Origin: an uncultured Coriobacteriaceae bacterium
GTDB taxonomy: Bacteria; Actinomycetota; Coriobacteriia; Coriobacteriales; Atopobiaceae
Assembly: GCA_900543875.1 (NCBI GenBank)
Contig: UQSV01000001.1
Coordinates: 36,716-100,715, forward strand
Reading direction: 5' to 3'
DNA length: 64,000 nt
Each line of letters opens with the position of its first letter. Positions within the stretch are counted from its first letter, which is position 1. The notes beneath the pieces were generated by a model. That model was not told the DNA's origin, did no database searches, and saw only the letters and a program-made list of their open reading frames with translations. Both the position numbers and the translations under genes were made by a program. This document shows positions 1-14,500 of this stretch, piece after piece.

Positions 1-23
1 GTCGTAAGCGCTGGCTCGAGCGT

Positions 24-587
24 ATGGAGTACGACCCGCTCGACCCCGCCAAGCAGCACAAGCCCGAGACGGCCGCCGACCTGGTGTCGGGCTACCTCGA
101 CGCGCGCCTCGCCAGGGGCGCCAACAAGACCCTACAGGCGCTCACCATCTGGCGAAAAATCGCCGGCAAGCGCGCCTCCAAGCACACCGTGGCCGTGTGG
201 CTGAGCGACCACGCCGGCCCCCGCAACCTGCCTGACCTCGTGGTCTACCTCGACGGCAACGCCCTCATGGTCGACCTCTCCACCAACGCCGAGCTCTACG
301 TCGACCGCCTGGCCCACGCGGGCCTCGAGGTGGCGCACGTGCGCTTCAAGCTCTCGCGCAAGGCCGGTCAGATTGCCCAGCAGCGCATGGTCGCGGCCGA
401 GGGGCCCGCCGACGAGCCCCCCGAGCTGCCGGCGCTCACCCCCTACGAGCGCACCCGCATTGCCGCCGACGTCGAGAGGATTCCCGCCTCGATGCGCAAG
501 GACGTGTCTAAGGCGATGGAAATGTCGCTGCGCCGCGCCAAGGTTGCACCCACGCAGGAAGCCAAAAGCGCCCCGCAGAATCCCTGA
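24..587 (+). CDS. DciA-like DUF721 protein
   Basis: A 187-residue DUF721 family protein. In bacteria without DnaC or DnaI, members called DciA interact with the replicative helicase DnaB and help it load. The family core is visible from about residue 30 to 105 (KTLQALTIWRKIAGKRASKH, then a beta-rich stretch ending AELYVDRLA), followed by a charged tail. Its place directly before gyrB matches the usual actinobacterial order dnaA-dnaN-recF-DUF721-gyrB-gyrA. A TAA at 5-7 in another frame could be the end of recF. The frame of this gene is open back to base 3, so the start could lie outside the window; ATG 24 is the first start seen and has no clear Shine-Dalgarno sequence. Helicase loading is inferred from family and context. 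Confidence 0.72.
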   Translation: MEYDPLDPAKQHKPETAADLVSGYLDARLARGANKTLQALTIWRKIAGKRASKHTVAVWLSDHAGPRNLPDLVVYLDGNALMVDLSTNAELYVDRLAHAGLEVAHVRFKLSRKAGQIAQQRMVAAEGPADEPPELPALTPYERTRIAADVERIPASMRKDVSKAMEMSLRRAKVAPTQEAKSAPQNP

Positions 588-695
588 GAGGCGTTATCAG
601 GCGCAAATGATGCGTTTTTGCCGCGTCGTATGTGTTGGGGATTCAGCAAATCGAGCCGATGCCCTAAACTAGGAAAGATTGACGTTTCATCCTAG

Positions 696-2747
<2,052 letters not shown>

Positions 2748-2797
2748 TCAGCGCCTGACATTTCGCAAGTTTGGTTTAGCAACGAGAAAGGCCAGAA

Positions 2798-5563
<2,766 letters not shown>

Positions 5564-5588
5564 TCGCCGCAGGCAAGCCAGCCTTGAG

Positions 5589-5626
5589 GAGTGCCTCCCG
5601 GAACAATTCTGGGAGGCACTCTTTTT
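5589..5626 (+). terminator. Intrinsic terminator after gyrA
   Basis: A perfect 11-bp stem (GAGTGCCTCCC at 5589-5599 with GGGAGGCACTC at 5611-5621), an 11-base loop, and five T after the stem. It ends the gyrB-gyrA unit. Confidence 0.92.
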
Positions 5627-5647
5627 GTTCTGTCGTTCGTGTGGCGG

Positions 5648-5709
5648 GAAAATGGAATGAATTCCAACAATTTCGCAAATACAAGAAAAATGGATTTCAT
5701 TCCATTTTC
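5648..5709. repeat. Paired dyads after gyrA (14-bp inverted repeat)
   Basis: GAAAATGGAATGAA at 5648-5661 is repeated exactly in inverted orientation at 5696-5709. Each arm also overlaps a smaller dyad: TGGAAT-GA-ATTCCA near 5653, and TGGATT-TC-ATTCCA near 5691. The stretch is much more AT-rich than its surroundings and sits between convergent genes, after the gyrA terminator. It resembles paired protein-binding sites, but no binding protein can be named. Confidence 0.55.
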
Positions 5710-5730
5710 GTGTGTCGAATAGGGCGAGCA

Positions 5731-5773
5731 AAGCAGGCGGCCCCGCACCGTCTAGGTGCGAGGCCGCCTGCTT
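5731..5773 (-). terminator. Terminator of the nuclease-family gene
   Basis: A long hairpin: AAGCAGGCGGCC (5731-5742) pairs with GGCCGCCTGCTT (5762-5773), with a further inner CGCACC/GGTGCG stem. It lies just downstream of the minus-strand gene that ends at 5789. There is only a short T-run on the minus side. Confidence 0.7.
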
Positions 5774-5788
5774 GTGTGACCGCCTGCG

Positions 5789-6352
5789 CTAGTTTTGGCG
5801 AGGCGCCTTGAAGTCGTCGGGGGAGAGGCCCTCGACAAAGTCATGGAACTCGGCCTCCTCGCGGGAGCGCTCGTCCTTTTCGATGGCATCGAAGTCGGGC
5901 GAGCCGGCACATTCGAGCACCTCGCGGGAGGCGAAGATGGGTTCGTCGCAGGTGATGGCCAAGGCTACGGCGTCGGAGGGGCGGGCATCGATGTGATGGT
6001 GCTCGCCCGTGGCGTTCACGACGTCGAGAGTGGCAAAGAACGTGGCGCCCTCGACGCGCTCGATCGTGACGCCCGCAAGGCTTGCGCCCAGCACCTCGAG
6101 CGTGCCTGCGAGCAGCATGTGCGTGGTGGGCCGCTTGATGTCATCGGAATCGATGGCCCGCGCGACGTTGGCGGCATCGGCGGTGCCAACGCTGATGGGC
6201 AGCGTGATCTCGGTGCCAACGGCCGCGAGGTCTGCCGGATCGCTGAGATTCTCTACGTCTGAATCGTCGCTAATGGGGGCTGGCTTCAGGATGATAGCCG
6301 ACGGAATGGGACCACCGCCCACGATGAGGTTCTTGAGCGTCATCTCGACCAT
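5789..6352 (-). CDS. Bifunctional nuclease family protein (DUF151)
   Basis: A 187-residue protein with the DUF151/bifunctional nuclease domain. Its hallmark ARPSDAVALA follows a block containing HMLLAGTLEVLGASL and VEGATFFATLDV, with an acidic C-terminal tail. Some characterised members cleave DNA and RNA, but many bacterial copies are uncharacterised, so the activity is only a family assignment. The start is ATG 6352, preceded by AAAGGAGG at good spacing; a second in-frame ATG three codons later is also possible. It is transcribed toward gyrA as a single gene, upstream of the tRNA pair on the opposite strand. Confidence 0.82.
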   Translation of the reverse strand: MVEMTLKNLIVGGGPIPSAIILKPAPISDDSDVENLSDPADLAAVGTEITLPISVGTADAANVARAIDSDDIKRPTTHMLLAGTLEVLGASLAGVTIERVEGATFFATLDVVNATGEHHHIDARPSDAVALAITCDEPIFASREVLECAGSPDFDAIEKDERSREEAEFHDFVEGLSPDDFKAPRQN

Positions 6353-6499
6353 GTCCTGCGCCTCCTTTGCGTGTCTGCCCGAATGGGGCGAAGGGGCTAT
6401 CCCCCCGTCTTATTCGGGCTAATTCCTGCTTATTGGTAGGGGTTATCCTACCCCTCTTTGGCTCTGTAGGAAAAATCGAAAATTTTTTCCAAAAAGCGG

Positions 6500-6529
6500 T
6501 TGCGCTTCCGAATCAGCCTGTTGTATTAT
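6500..6529 (+). promoter_or_regulatory. Promoter of the tRNA-Ile/tRNA-Ala unit
   Basis: TTGCGC (6500-6505) and TATTAT (6524-6529), 18 bases apart, followed by a GC-rich discriminator about 35 bases before tRNA-Ile. This is the arrangement expected of a sigma-70 type stable-RNA promoter. Confidence 0.6.
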
Positions 6530-6564
6530 AGCCAAGCGCGATGGCGAACACACCAATCGCACGT

Positions 6565-6641
6565 GGGCCCGTAGCTCAGTTGGTCAGAGCGTCCGGCTGA
6601 TAACCGGGAGGTCACAAGTTCGAACCTTGTCGGGCCCACCA
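6565..6641 (+). tRNA. tRNA-Ile (GAT)
   Basis: 77-nt tRNA. The acceptor GGGCCCG pairs with CGGGCCC; anticodon loop CTGATAA gives GAT; the T-arm has GTTCGAAC; CCA is encoded. It lies downstream of gyrA as in other actinobacteria. Confidence 0.97.
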
Positions 6642-6651
6642 CCTTTTCGCC

Positions 6652-6696
6652 AATAAACGCCCCAGCGTGAGCCGAGTCGCCGCTGGGGCGTTTATT
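6652..6696. terminator. Bidirectional hairpin between the two tRNAs
   Basis: Perfect 16-bp inverted repeat: AATAAACGCCCCAGCG at 6652-6667 and CGCTGGGGCGTTTATT at 6681-6696, with a 13-base loop. The TTTATT arm can act as the T-rich tail. It may partly end transcription before tRNA-Ala or serve as a processing signal. Confidence 0.65.
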
Positions 6697-6703
6697 ACTA
6701 AAA

Positions 6704-6779
6704 GGGGACGTAGCTCAGTTGGGAGAGCGCGGGCTTTGCAAGCCTGAGGTCGTGGGTTCGATCCCCATCGTCTCCACCA
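6704..6779 (+). tRNA. tRNA-Ala (TGC)
   Basis: 76-nt tRNA. The acceptor GGGGACG pairs with CGTCTCC; the anticodon loop TTTGCAA gives TGC; the D-arm has TAGCTCAGTTGGGAGAGC; CCA is encoded. Confidence 0.97.
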
Positions 6780-6788
6780 GACTGGATT

Positions 6789-6815
6789 GCCGGGGGTTTC
6801 GCTCCGGCTTTTTTT
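6789..6815 (+). terminator. Terminator after tRNA-Ala
   Basis: A 7-bp stem (GCCGGGG with CTCCGGC, one G-U pair) and a run of seven T from 6809. Confidence 0.85.
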
Positions 6816-7028
6816 CTTTTCAAATTTTCTTACCAGGCCCCCTTCAGTTACAGTGAGGTATAACGGCAATTGGACGCCCGCGAGGCGCTGGTGCGCTGTA
6901 GCCGCGTTGTCAGCTTGAACCCGCCCTCGTCCCGCGCCACCCGATTAGTTTGGGACAACTGTTGCGTTTTACTGTCTCCCGATGCAAATGCTATGGGAGA
7001 AAGGCGAAAAGAGAAGAGGGGGTCCAGG

Positions 7029-8492
7029 ATGAGCGAGGCCAGCAAATCCCGCCGCACTGGCTTTCCTTATGCCGCTTCCTGGCCCCTCTTGATTGAGACG
7101 GCGGCCTTTGCGCTCTACTTCTTCACCTGGAAGCTCTGTATGGCCGTGACGCTTGCCCGTGCGCCTCGTTTGGCGGAGGTTGGCGTCCTTGGTTCTGCAT
7201 ATGCGCTCCTGCTGGCTTTCACGGGCCTTGGCTATGTCCTGTTCTGGGTTGCCCGCTCCTATCTGCCTAGCTCAAAAGAGAAGAAGAGCTTGGCGGCGGT
7301 CGTCCTCGCGCTCTGTTTCGGCGGCTCCATCGTGATGATGACCACCCAACGCATCGAGATCCTTCTCGCTGCGAGTTGCGTGACGGTTCTTGCGCTCGGC
7401 TACACCGGCGGCGGTATTCACTACGGATTTAGCCTGGTGTCTTATGGCAGCGAATTCTCCGGCAGGGCCCTCGGAATTGGGATGGGTGCGTCTTCCCTGC
7501 TTCAATATGTTGTAGAGGCGATGGGGCTGACACCCGCTGTGCTTGTCATATGCGTGGTCTTGAGTTTGCTCACCATCATGTGGTTCGCCACGCGCCCCGC
7601 CAAGAGGTGGCGGGGCGATCAGGACTCCGCCGCGAAGCAGGCTCCCACCGTGGGGAGGCGCCCTATCACCATCCTCGTGATCGCCGCGGTTGCCATGACC
7701 CTCGACTATGGTCTTCTCGATAGCGTTCTCGTCTGGAAGTATGCGAGTGGCGAGATCGTCACTGCGGGTCTGTCTAAGATCATCAATGCGCTGTCCCTCC
7801 CGCTTGTGGGTGCGCTCTTTGACCTAAAGAAGGGTAATCTCAGGTCCCTCATCACGGTGTGCGCGATGTTTCTCGTCGCTGTGGCAACGCCCGCCGCCGC
7901 GGAGGACGAGTGGGCGGGTGTGGCCACCGTCATGGCGGGGGTCTACGGTGCCTTCTACGTCATGTATCTCAGTGCGACCTTCATGAGAATCGCGCCGGAT
8001 ACGTCGCGCCCGGAGGTCATCGCGAGCGTGGGTAGAGTCGTCAGCTGCTTCATGGGTGCCGTTGGTGCGTTGTTCGCGCGGGCTTTCTTCGAGTCTTGTG
8101 GCGTGGTGGCGGTGGTGGGCGTGTCGTGCCTGCTTTCGATCATCTGCCTTCTGGTCCTTCTTCGTGACATTGCCTGGGGCGTCACGAAGGGCCTGGGGGG
8201 GGGGGAGGATGGCGCGGCGTTTGGCGGTGGCCTTCCGCGGCCTTCCGGCTCGTCTCGCGAGGAGGCTCTCGATACTTATATTGAGAAGCTCGGCCTTACC
8301 GCCCGAGAGGCGGAGGTGTGTGGTCTTCTCCTTTCCACAGACCTTGGCGTTCAGGAGATAGCCGACGAGATTTTCATCTCTCGGCGCGTCGCTCAGCGAC
8401 ACATCGCCGCCATTTATGAGAAGGCAGAAGTGACAACGCGACTTGGTCTCTATCGCGATTTTGTCGCCTGGTTTGACGAGGGTTCCAACTAA
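7029..8492 (+). CDS. Membrane-anchored LuxR-family regulator with an internal poly-G tract
   Basis: A 487-residue protein with about twelve hydrophobic segments (roughly residues 15-380, MFS-like) joined to a C-terminal LuxR/GerE helix-turn-helix (about 420-480; LTAREAEVCGLLLSTD and IADEIFISRRVAQRHI). This architecture is common in Coriobacteriia, where members are thought to sense a signal at the membrane and control nearby genes. ATG 7029 was chosen because a purine-rich AGAGGGGG precedes it; the frame is open back to 6870 without a better Shine-Dalgarno. A run of 11 G (8195-8205) lies exactly between the membrane part and the DNA-binding part, so one slipped base would remove the HTH. Codon use is less GC-biased than in the housekeeping genes. 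The giant adhesin starts 104 bases downstream on the same strand, which suggests this protein controls it; that is inference. Confidence 0.85.
   Translation: MSEASKSRRTGFPYAASWPLLIETAAFALYFFTWKLCMAVTLARAPRLAEVGVLGSAYALLLAFTGLGYVLFWVARSYLPSSKEKKSLAAVVLALCFGGSIVMMTTQRIEILLAASCVTVLALGYTGGGIHYGFSLVSYGSEFSGRALGIGMGASSLLQYVVEAMGLTPAVLVICVVLSLLTIMWFATRPAKRWRGDQDSAAKQAPTVGRRPITILVIAAVAMTLDYGLLDSVLVWKYASGEIVTAGLSKIINALSLPLVGALFDLKKGNLRSLITVCAMFLVAVATPAAAEDEWAGVATVMAGVYGAFYVMYLSATFMRIAPDTSRPEVIASVGRVVSCFMGAVGALFARAFFESCGVVAVVGVSCLLSIICLLVLLRDIAWGVTKGLGGGEDGAAFGGGLPRPSGSSREEALDTYIEKLGLTAREAEVCGLLLSTDLGVQEIADEIFISRRVAQRHIAAIYEKAEVTTRLGLYRDFVAWFDEGSN
8195..8205 (+). repeat. 11-G homopolymer inside the LuxR gene
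   Basis: Eleven consecutive G encode the second half of Leu-Gly-Gly-Gly-Glu (residues about 388-392), in the linker between the transmembrane part and the LuxR HTH. Such tracts slip during replication and are typical phase-variation switches. In the given sequence the gene is in the ON frame. Confidence 0.9.
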
Positions 8493-8508
8493 TCTACCTG
8501 CGGGTATC
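8493..8508 (-). promoter_or_regulatory. CCGCAGGTA-type site before adhesin 1
   Basis: Read on the minus strand, this is CCCGCAGGTAGA. It contains the core shared with 40661-40671, 44107-44115 and (weaker) 48802-48811, and lies about 90 bases before the adhesin start. TACC and GGTA form a small dyad around CGCA. Its role as an operator is inference. Confidence 0.4.
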
Positions 8509-8596
8509 TAAAGTTGGCACATGTGTGACCTATCAGTTTGGCTTCAGCTCCCTGACGATAAGCTCGGTTAGCTGGCTTTCGCTGGAGGAGGTCACC

Positions 8597-11500
8597 ATGA
8601 AGCGCCTGAGGCTTTTGTTGTTGTTTGTCGCACTTCTCGTATTGGCTCCGACGACGGCGCTTGCTGCGACGGTGGGTGCCACGACGTTGGCAGACCCCTC
8701 CTCCGCGTCAACATGGCGCGACTGGGGCCTCGATAACTCGACGGAGAACGTCGGCCGCATCTGGACGGACAAGACCGTCTCCGACGGCGATATCGAGCTC
8801 ACGGGCGCCGGCGGAACCATGAGGATTCAGAAGGGCGACTCGGACTTCCTGACCGCCCTCTCCGCTATCTCCTCGACCTCGAACCTGACGATGACGTCGA
8901 CCACGCCGCTCGACATTGTCCTCGTCCTTGATGCCTCTGGTTCGATGGAGGACAAGATGAGTGGCGGAGGAACGAAGATCGCTGCCCTGAAGGCTGCCGC
9001 GAATGCCTTCGTCGACGAGATCGCAAAGGCAAACGAGGGAATCGACAACCCGGAGCTGCAGCACCGGGTTTCCATCGTGAAGTTCGCCAGCGACACTACC
9101 GACCGCGTAGGCAATAACTTCACCTGGGACAGCTACAACTACAGCCAGCGCATGATTGGCCTCACGCCGTGCACGCAGGATGGCAAGGGCGCCATCAGCT
9201 CGCAGATCAACGCGCTCGATCCTGCCGGCGCCACGCGTGCCGACTATGGCATGAACCATGCGCAGAAGGCGCTGAACGATGCCCGCCCCGGCGCAAAAAA
9301 GGTTGTCGTGTTCTTCACTGACGGCACGCCCACCAAGCACAGTGACTTCGACTCGAACGTCGCCAACTCTGCCGTCAGCACTGCCAAGGCGCTGAAGGAC
9401 GGCGGCGCGACCGTCTACACCGTTGGCATCCAGAATGGCGCGAACCCCTCTGCTGACCCCACCACCTCGGGAACCTCCAAGGAGAATCGCTTCCTGCATG
9501 CCGTTTCCAGCAACTACCCCTCCGCGACCGCTTACAACAAGCTCGGCGCGCGTGCGGAAGACTCCGACTTCTACAAGACGGCGACGAGCGCCGCCGGCCT
9601 CAAGGACGTATTCAGCGGCATTTCCCAGGACATCGCGAAGGCCGCCGGCCACCCGACGGACGTGGTCGAGGGTGCCGAGGATACGTCTGGTTACGTTACG
9701 TTTACCGACCAGCTCGGCGACTACATGAAGCTCGATAGCTTCGAGAGCATCGTGTTCGCCAAGCAGGTCTTCTCCAATCCGACCGTCTCCACCTCCGGCA
9801 ACGTCGACACCTACACGTTCCATGGCACGGCCGGTAACGTCCTGTACCCCACTGGTAACCTTGATTCCGTGCTCATTCGCGTCGAGCGCTCTGACGACGC
9901 CCGCACGGGCGACAAGGTGACCGTCTCAATCCCGGCCTCCCTCATCCCCCTTCGCCACTTCAATGTCGACGAGGACGCGGGCACGGGAGACGTGACGTTG
10001 ACATTCCCCATTCGCGTGTTCTATAACTCAAGCCTCAAGAAAGAGGCCTTCGAGCTGCTCGCGAACCCCGACGATGACATGACGGACTACATTGCCTCCC
10101 ACACGGATTCCGATGGTAAGGTCTACTTCCTCGCGAACGAATACACCGGTGGAGAGAGCGGTAACACGACCGCCTCGTTCACTCCGGCGACGGGCAACGG
10201 CTACTACTTCATCACCGAGGACACGCCCCTGTATCTCGATGCCGAGTGCACCCAGCGCGCCCGCGGGCCGCTGAGCGCCTCAACGACCTATTACTACAGC
10301 CACTCTTGGTACGAGCTTGAGGGTGGCTCGGCAACGAGGGGCTCGAGCGTTGTCTCCTTCCCTGGCAGCGTTGTCGAGGGAATCACGGGCGGCATCACGA
10401 CCGATGAGTCCGGCTACCTCATTATGAGGAAGGGCTCGCGTCAGCTCACCCGTATCAACGAGCTTCACACCGCCAAGGGCAGTAACCCCACCGCCACTGC
10501 CTCCACGATCATCGACCCGAGGTGGAGTGGCAAGACGATCAACGTCCTCCTCGGCAACAATGGCCGGATCTCGCTCGAGCAGCCCTCCACGCTCGCGATT
10601 TCCAAGAAGGTCGTCACTCCCGACGGCTTTGACGAGAGCTACTACAACAACCTCGACTTCGCGTTCGACATCTTGATTCCCGAAGCGGCCGGTAAGACGT
10701 TCAAGGCCGTCGTCAAGGGAACCGACGGCAAGGTTCACGGCGACGAGTCCTGGGACCTCACGCTCGACGCGACCGGCCATGCCGAGCACACGCTCAAGCA
10801 CGGCGAGACTCTCTACGTGTACGGCATCCCTTCCGGCACGGCCTACTCCGTGACCGAACGCGCCCTTGACGGCTTCGAGACCACGCCCTCCGCCCTGCGC
10901 GAGGGTGTGACCGAGGCTGGCCTCGAGGCGAAGGCGGACTTCACGAACACATATTCCGCGACCGGCACGCTCTCCGGGCGCGATGCTCTTCTCGGCGAGA
11001 AGGTGCTCGACGGCCGCGACTGGTTCGCCAGCGACAGCTTCACGTTCATTCTCCAGGGTCTCGACGGTGCCCCCATGCCTGAGGGTTCCGAGGGAGACAT
11101 CTATAGGCTGGCGGTCACGAGCCCCGAGGGCACGCCCTCTGGCACTCCCGTCGCCTTCAACTTCGGTGACATCGCCTACGAGAAGCCCGGCACCTATGTC
11201 TACCAGGTCTACGAGCCTGCCGAGGAAGCCGGGACGACTGGCGTCACGACGTCCCTCTCCCTCTACACCGTGACCGTGACGGTCACGGACAACCACGACG
11301 GCACGCTCGCGGTTTCCTCCAAGATCATGCGCGTCCACGACGACCTTGGCTCCGACGTGGCTCCCGAGGGCGCGGCCGCAAGCGTCGCCTCCTTCGTGAA
11401 CGTCTTCGACGCCACCTCGCAGGACTGGACGCCCGTCGCCATGAAGAAGCTGAACGACGCCTCTGGCGCGCTGCCTCTCCAGGCCGGCATGTTCGAGTTC

Positions 11501-14500
11501 ACCCTGACGCCTGTCGGCGATGCTCCCATGCCCGGCGACGCGACCGAGATTGTCGGCCACAACAACGCCCATGGAGCCGTCGTCTTCAACGCCATCACCT
11601 TCACGGGCGAGGACGTGGGCAAGACCTACCAGTACAAGATCACTGAGAAGACTCCCGATGGTGCTCGTCACGGCATGACGTATGACGGTACGGTTTGGAT
11701 TGCGACCGTGACCGTGACCCATGAGACGGTTGACGGCGAGAACATCGTCAAGGTCAGCGCGTCCTATGCCCGCGACGGGGAGAGCGAAAAGGTCGAGGAG
11801 ATCACGTTCGAGAACTCCTATAAGCCGACGTCTCTCACCGAGACCGGAGTCATCAAGGGTGAGAAGCGCCTCGTTGGCCGTGACATGCTCGACACGGACG
11901 ACTTCAAGTTCTCCATGAGGCTCGTCTCTGGCCCCGAGAACGGCGTCGCCTCCAAGATGAACCTCGATCACGAGACCAATGGAAACGTGGTCAGCTTCGA
12001 GTCCGGCGAGATGACCTTCAGCAAGCCTGGCACCTATGTCTTCGAAATCCGCGAGATTGCCCCCGCCGTGGACGGCTCGGGCATCACTTGGGACCGCCAT
12101 GCCGCCATCGCGACCGTTACCGTCGTCGATGACAACGGCACCCTCGTTCTCGACAACGTCTCCTATGACAACTCGACCTCTGCGGTCGATGACGACAAGA
12201 ACGTCACGGACCACGCTGCCTTTACGAACGTCTACGCTCCCACTGAGGCCGCCCGCTACGCCGGCGTCACCGTGAGCAAGGTCCTCACGGGCCGCACAAT
12301 GGACATGGGCATGTTCTCCTTCTCCATCACCGGCAAGGACGCCACCGCCGAGAGTGGGACCACCGCGGCGACGGCCGACGAAGCCAACGCGCTTCTCTCT
12401 GATTCCGACAAGGCCTTCTCGAACACCCAGAGGCGTGCGAGCGGCATTGCCGAAGATATGCAGAAGCTTTCCGACGTGGTCTTTGGTGCCGCGAACGCCA
12501 ACAAGACCTACGCGTTTGACGTGGCGGAGGTCATCCCCGCCGACGCCGACAAGCTCCCCGGTGTCACCTATGACGGGCGCGTGCACGAACTCGTCGTCTC
12601 TGCCGTCGACAACCTCGATGGCACCATGACGGTTACGACGAAGATCGATGGCCAGGTTGTGGATGATGACAACCGCAAGATTCTGTTCGAGAACACCTAC
12701 AAGGCGGCGGACGCCAACTTCGCCACGGCCGACCTCGGCCTGACGAAGGTGCTCGAGGGCGTTGACGCCTGGCGCGAGAACGACCACTTCACCTTCGTGC
12801 TCGAGGGCGTGAATGGCGCTCCCGTCCCCATGGGTGATGACGGCGCTCCTTCCACGAAGGTTACGCTCGGCCCCGACGACGTCGTTGACGGCGCAGCCCA
12901 GATCAACTTTGGAACCATCGTCTTCACGCGGGCGGGTCAGTACGATTACAGGGTCTCCGAGGAACGCGGAAACGCTGGTGGCATGAGCTATAGCGACAAC
13001 GTCGCCGCCTTCCGCTTTACCGTGCGAGACAACACGGAGACCGGCGAGCTCGAGACAACCGTCAGGCTCATCTCCGGAGACAGGGAGTTCGTCAACACCT
13101 ATGACTCCAGCATCCCGGCCGATCAACTCGTGAACCCGCACTTCTCCAAGATTCTTGAGGGCCGCGACTGGCGGGATGGTGACGAGTTCAGCTTCACGGT
13201 CAGTCCTGTGACCGACGGCGCGCCCCTCCCCGTTGATGCCAACGGCGAGGAAGTCACCACCGTTTCCGTCAATAACAAGAGCGAAGCCGCTGACTTCACG
13301 TTCGGCACCATCCCGTTCACCTATGACATGGTGCGCGAGGGTCCCCGCACGTTCGTCTACGAGGTCCGCGAGACAGTCTCTGGCATTCCCGGCATCTCCG
13401 ACGACACCCACGTTGCGACCGTGACCGTGAGGGTCTCCGACGAGGGCAACGGCACGATGAGCGCCGTCGTGACGAACGAGAACAACGTCTTCACGAACAC
13501 GTATCGCTCGCAGCTTGACTACACCGCGGCTGGCGGACTGAGTGTTACGAAGAGGATGAGTGGCCGCGCGCTGACCGCGGGCGAGTTCGGGTTCGACGTC
13601 GTCGCCACCGGTGACGGTGACAAGCTCGGCATCGCCGGGCACCACACCAACGCCGAGGCGCCCGCCGGCGAAGAGGCGCTCGTGGTGAACTCCTCCACCT
13701 CCGCCACGTTCACCCAGGAAGACGTGGGCAAGACCTACTCCTACACTATTACCGAGGCGAACGGTGGCCTTGGCGGCGTCACCTATGACGCCACGCGCTA
13801 CAACGTCACCATCACCACGGCCGACAATCCCGCCACGGCTACCCTTACGGTGACGACCCACGTCACGAGCACGTCCGGAGCCGACGACACGTACGTCTAT
13901 GTCGCTGGGTCTGATGCGGCCGCGGCTGCGAAGGTCGCCTTCGAGAACTCCTACGCCGCTACCGGTGAGACGACGCCCATCGTGGGCACGAAGTCCATGA
14001 CGAACGGTCTCATGTTCGACGGCGACTTCACCTTCCGCCTCGCCTATGACGCGGGTAACCACGAGGTCGTCTCCGTCGCAAGGAACGCTTCCGGCCAAGT
14101 GAACTTCGGCTCCCTGTCCTACGACAGCAACAAGCTCGCCAGCCTCGTTGCTGACGGCCTTGCCACCCGTACCGGAAACACCTGGACCATCCCGTATGTC
14201 GCCTATGAGGTGACCGATGGCCTGGGTGACCGCGGCGTGACGCCTACGGCGGCGAACTTCCGTCTTACCGTGGATGTTACAGACAACGGCAACGGAAAGC
14301 TGACCTGCACGGTCAACCTCCCTGATGGCGGACTTGCGTTCCTCAACACGTACGCGACGGGAGACCCCGTTTCCATCGGACTCGCGGGCACCAAGAGCCT
14401 GAGCGTCCCCGATGGCCTTGAGGGCGCCGACATCGCCGGAAAGTTCACGTTCACCGTGGAGGGTGAGGCTGGCGCGCCCATGCCCGAGCGCACCAACACG

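Noticed and set aside
10280..14098. A 1,272-codon open frame on the minus strand across adhesin 1.
   Set aside because: It is antisense to a repeat-rich coding region with strong third-position bias and shows no recognisable domain or Shine-Dalgarno.
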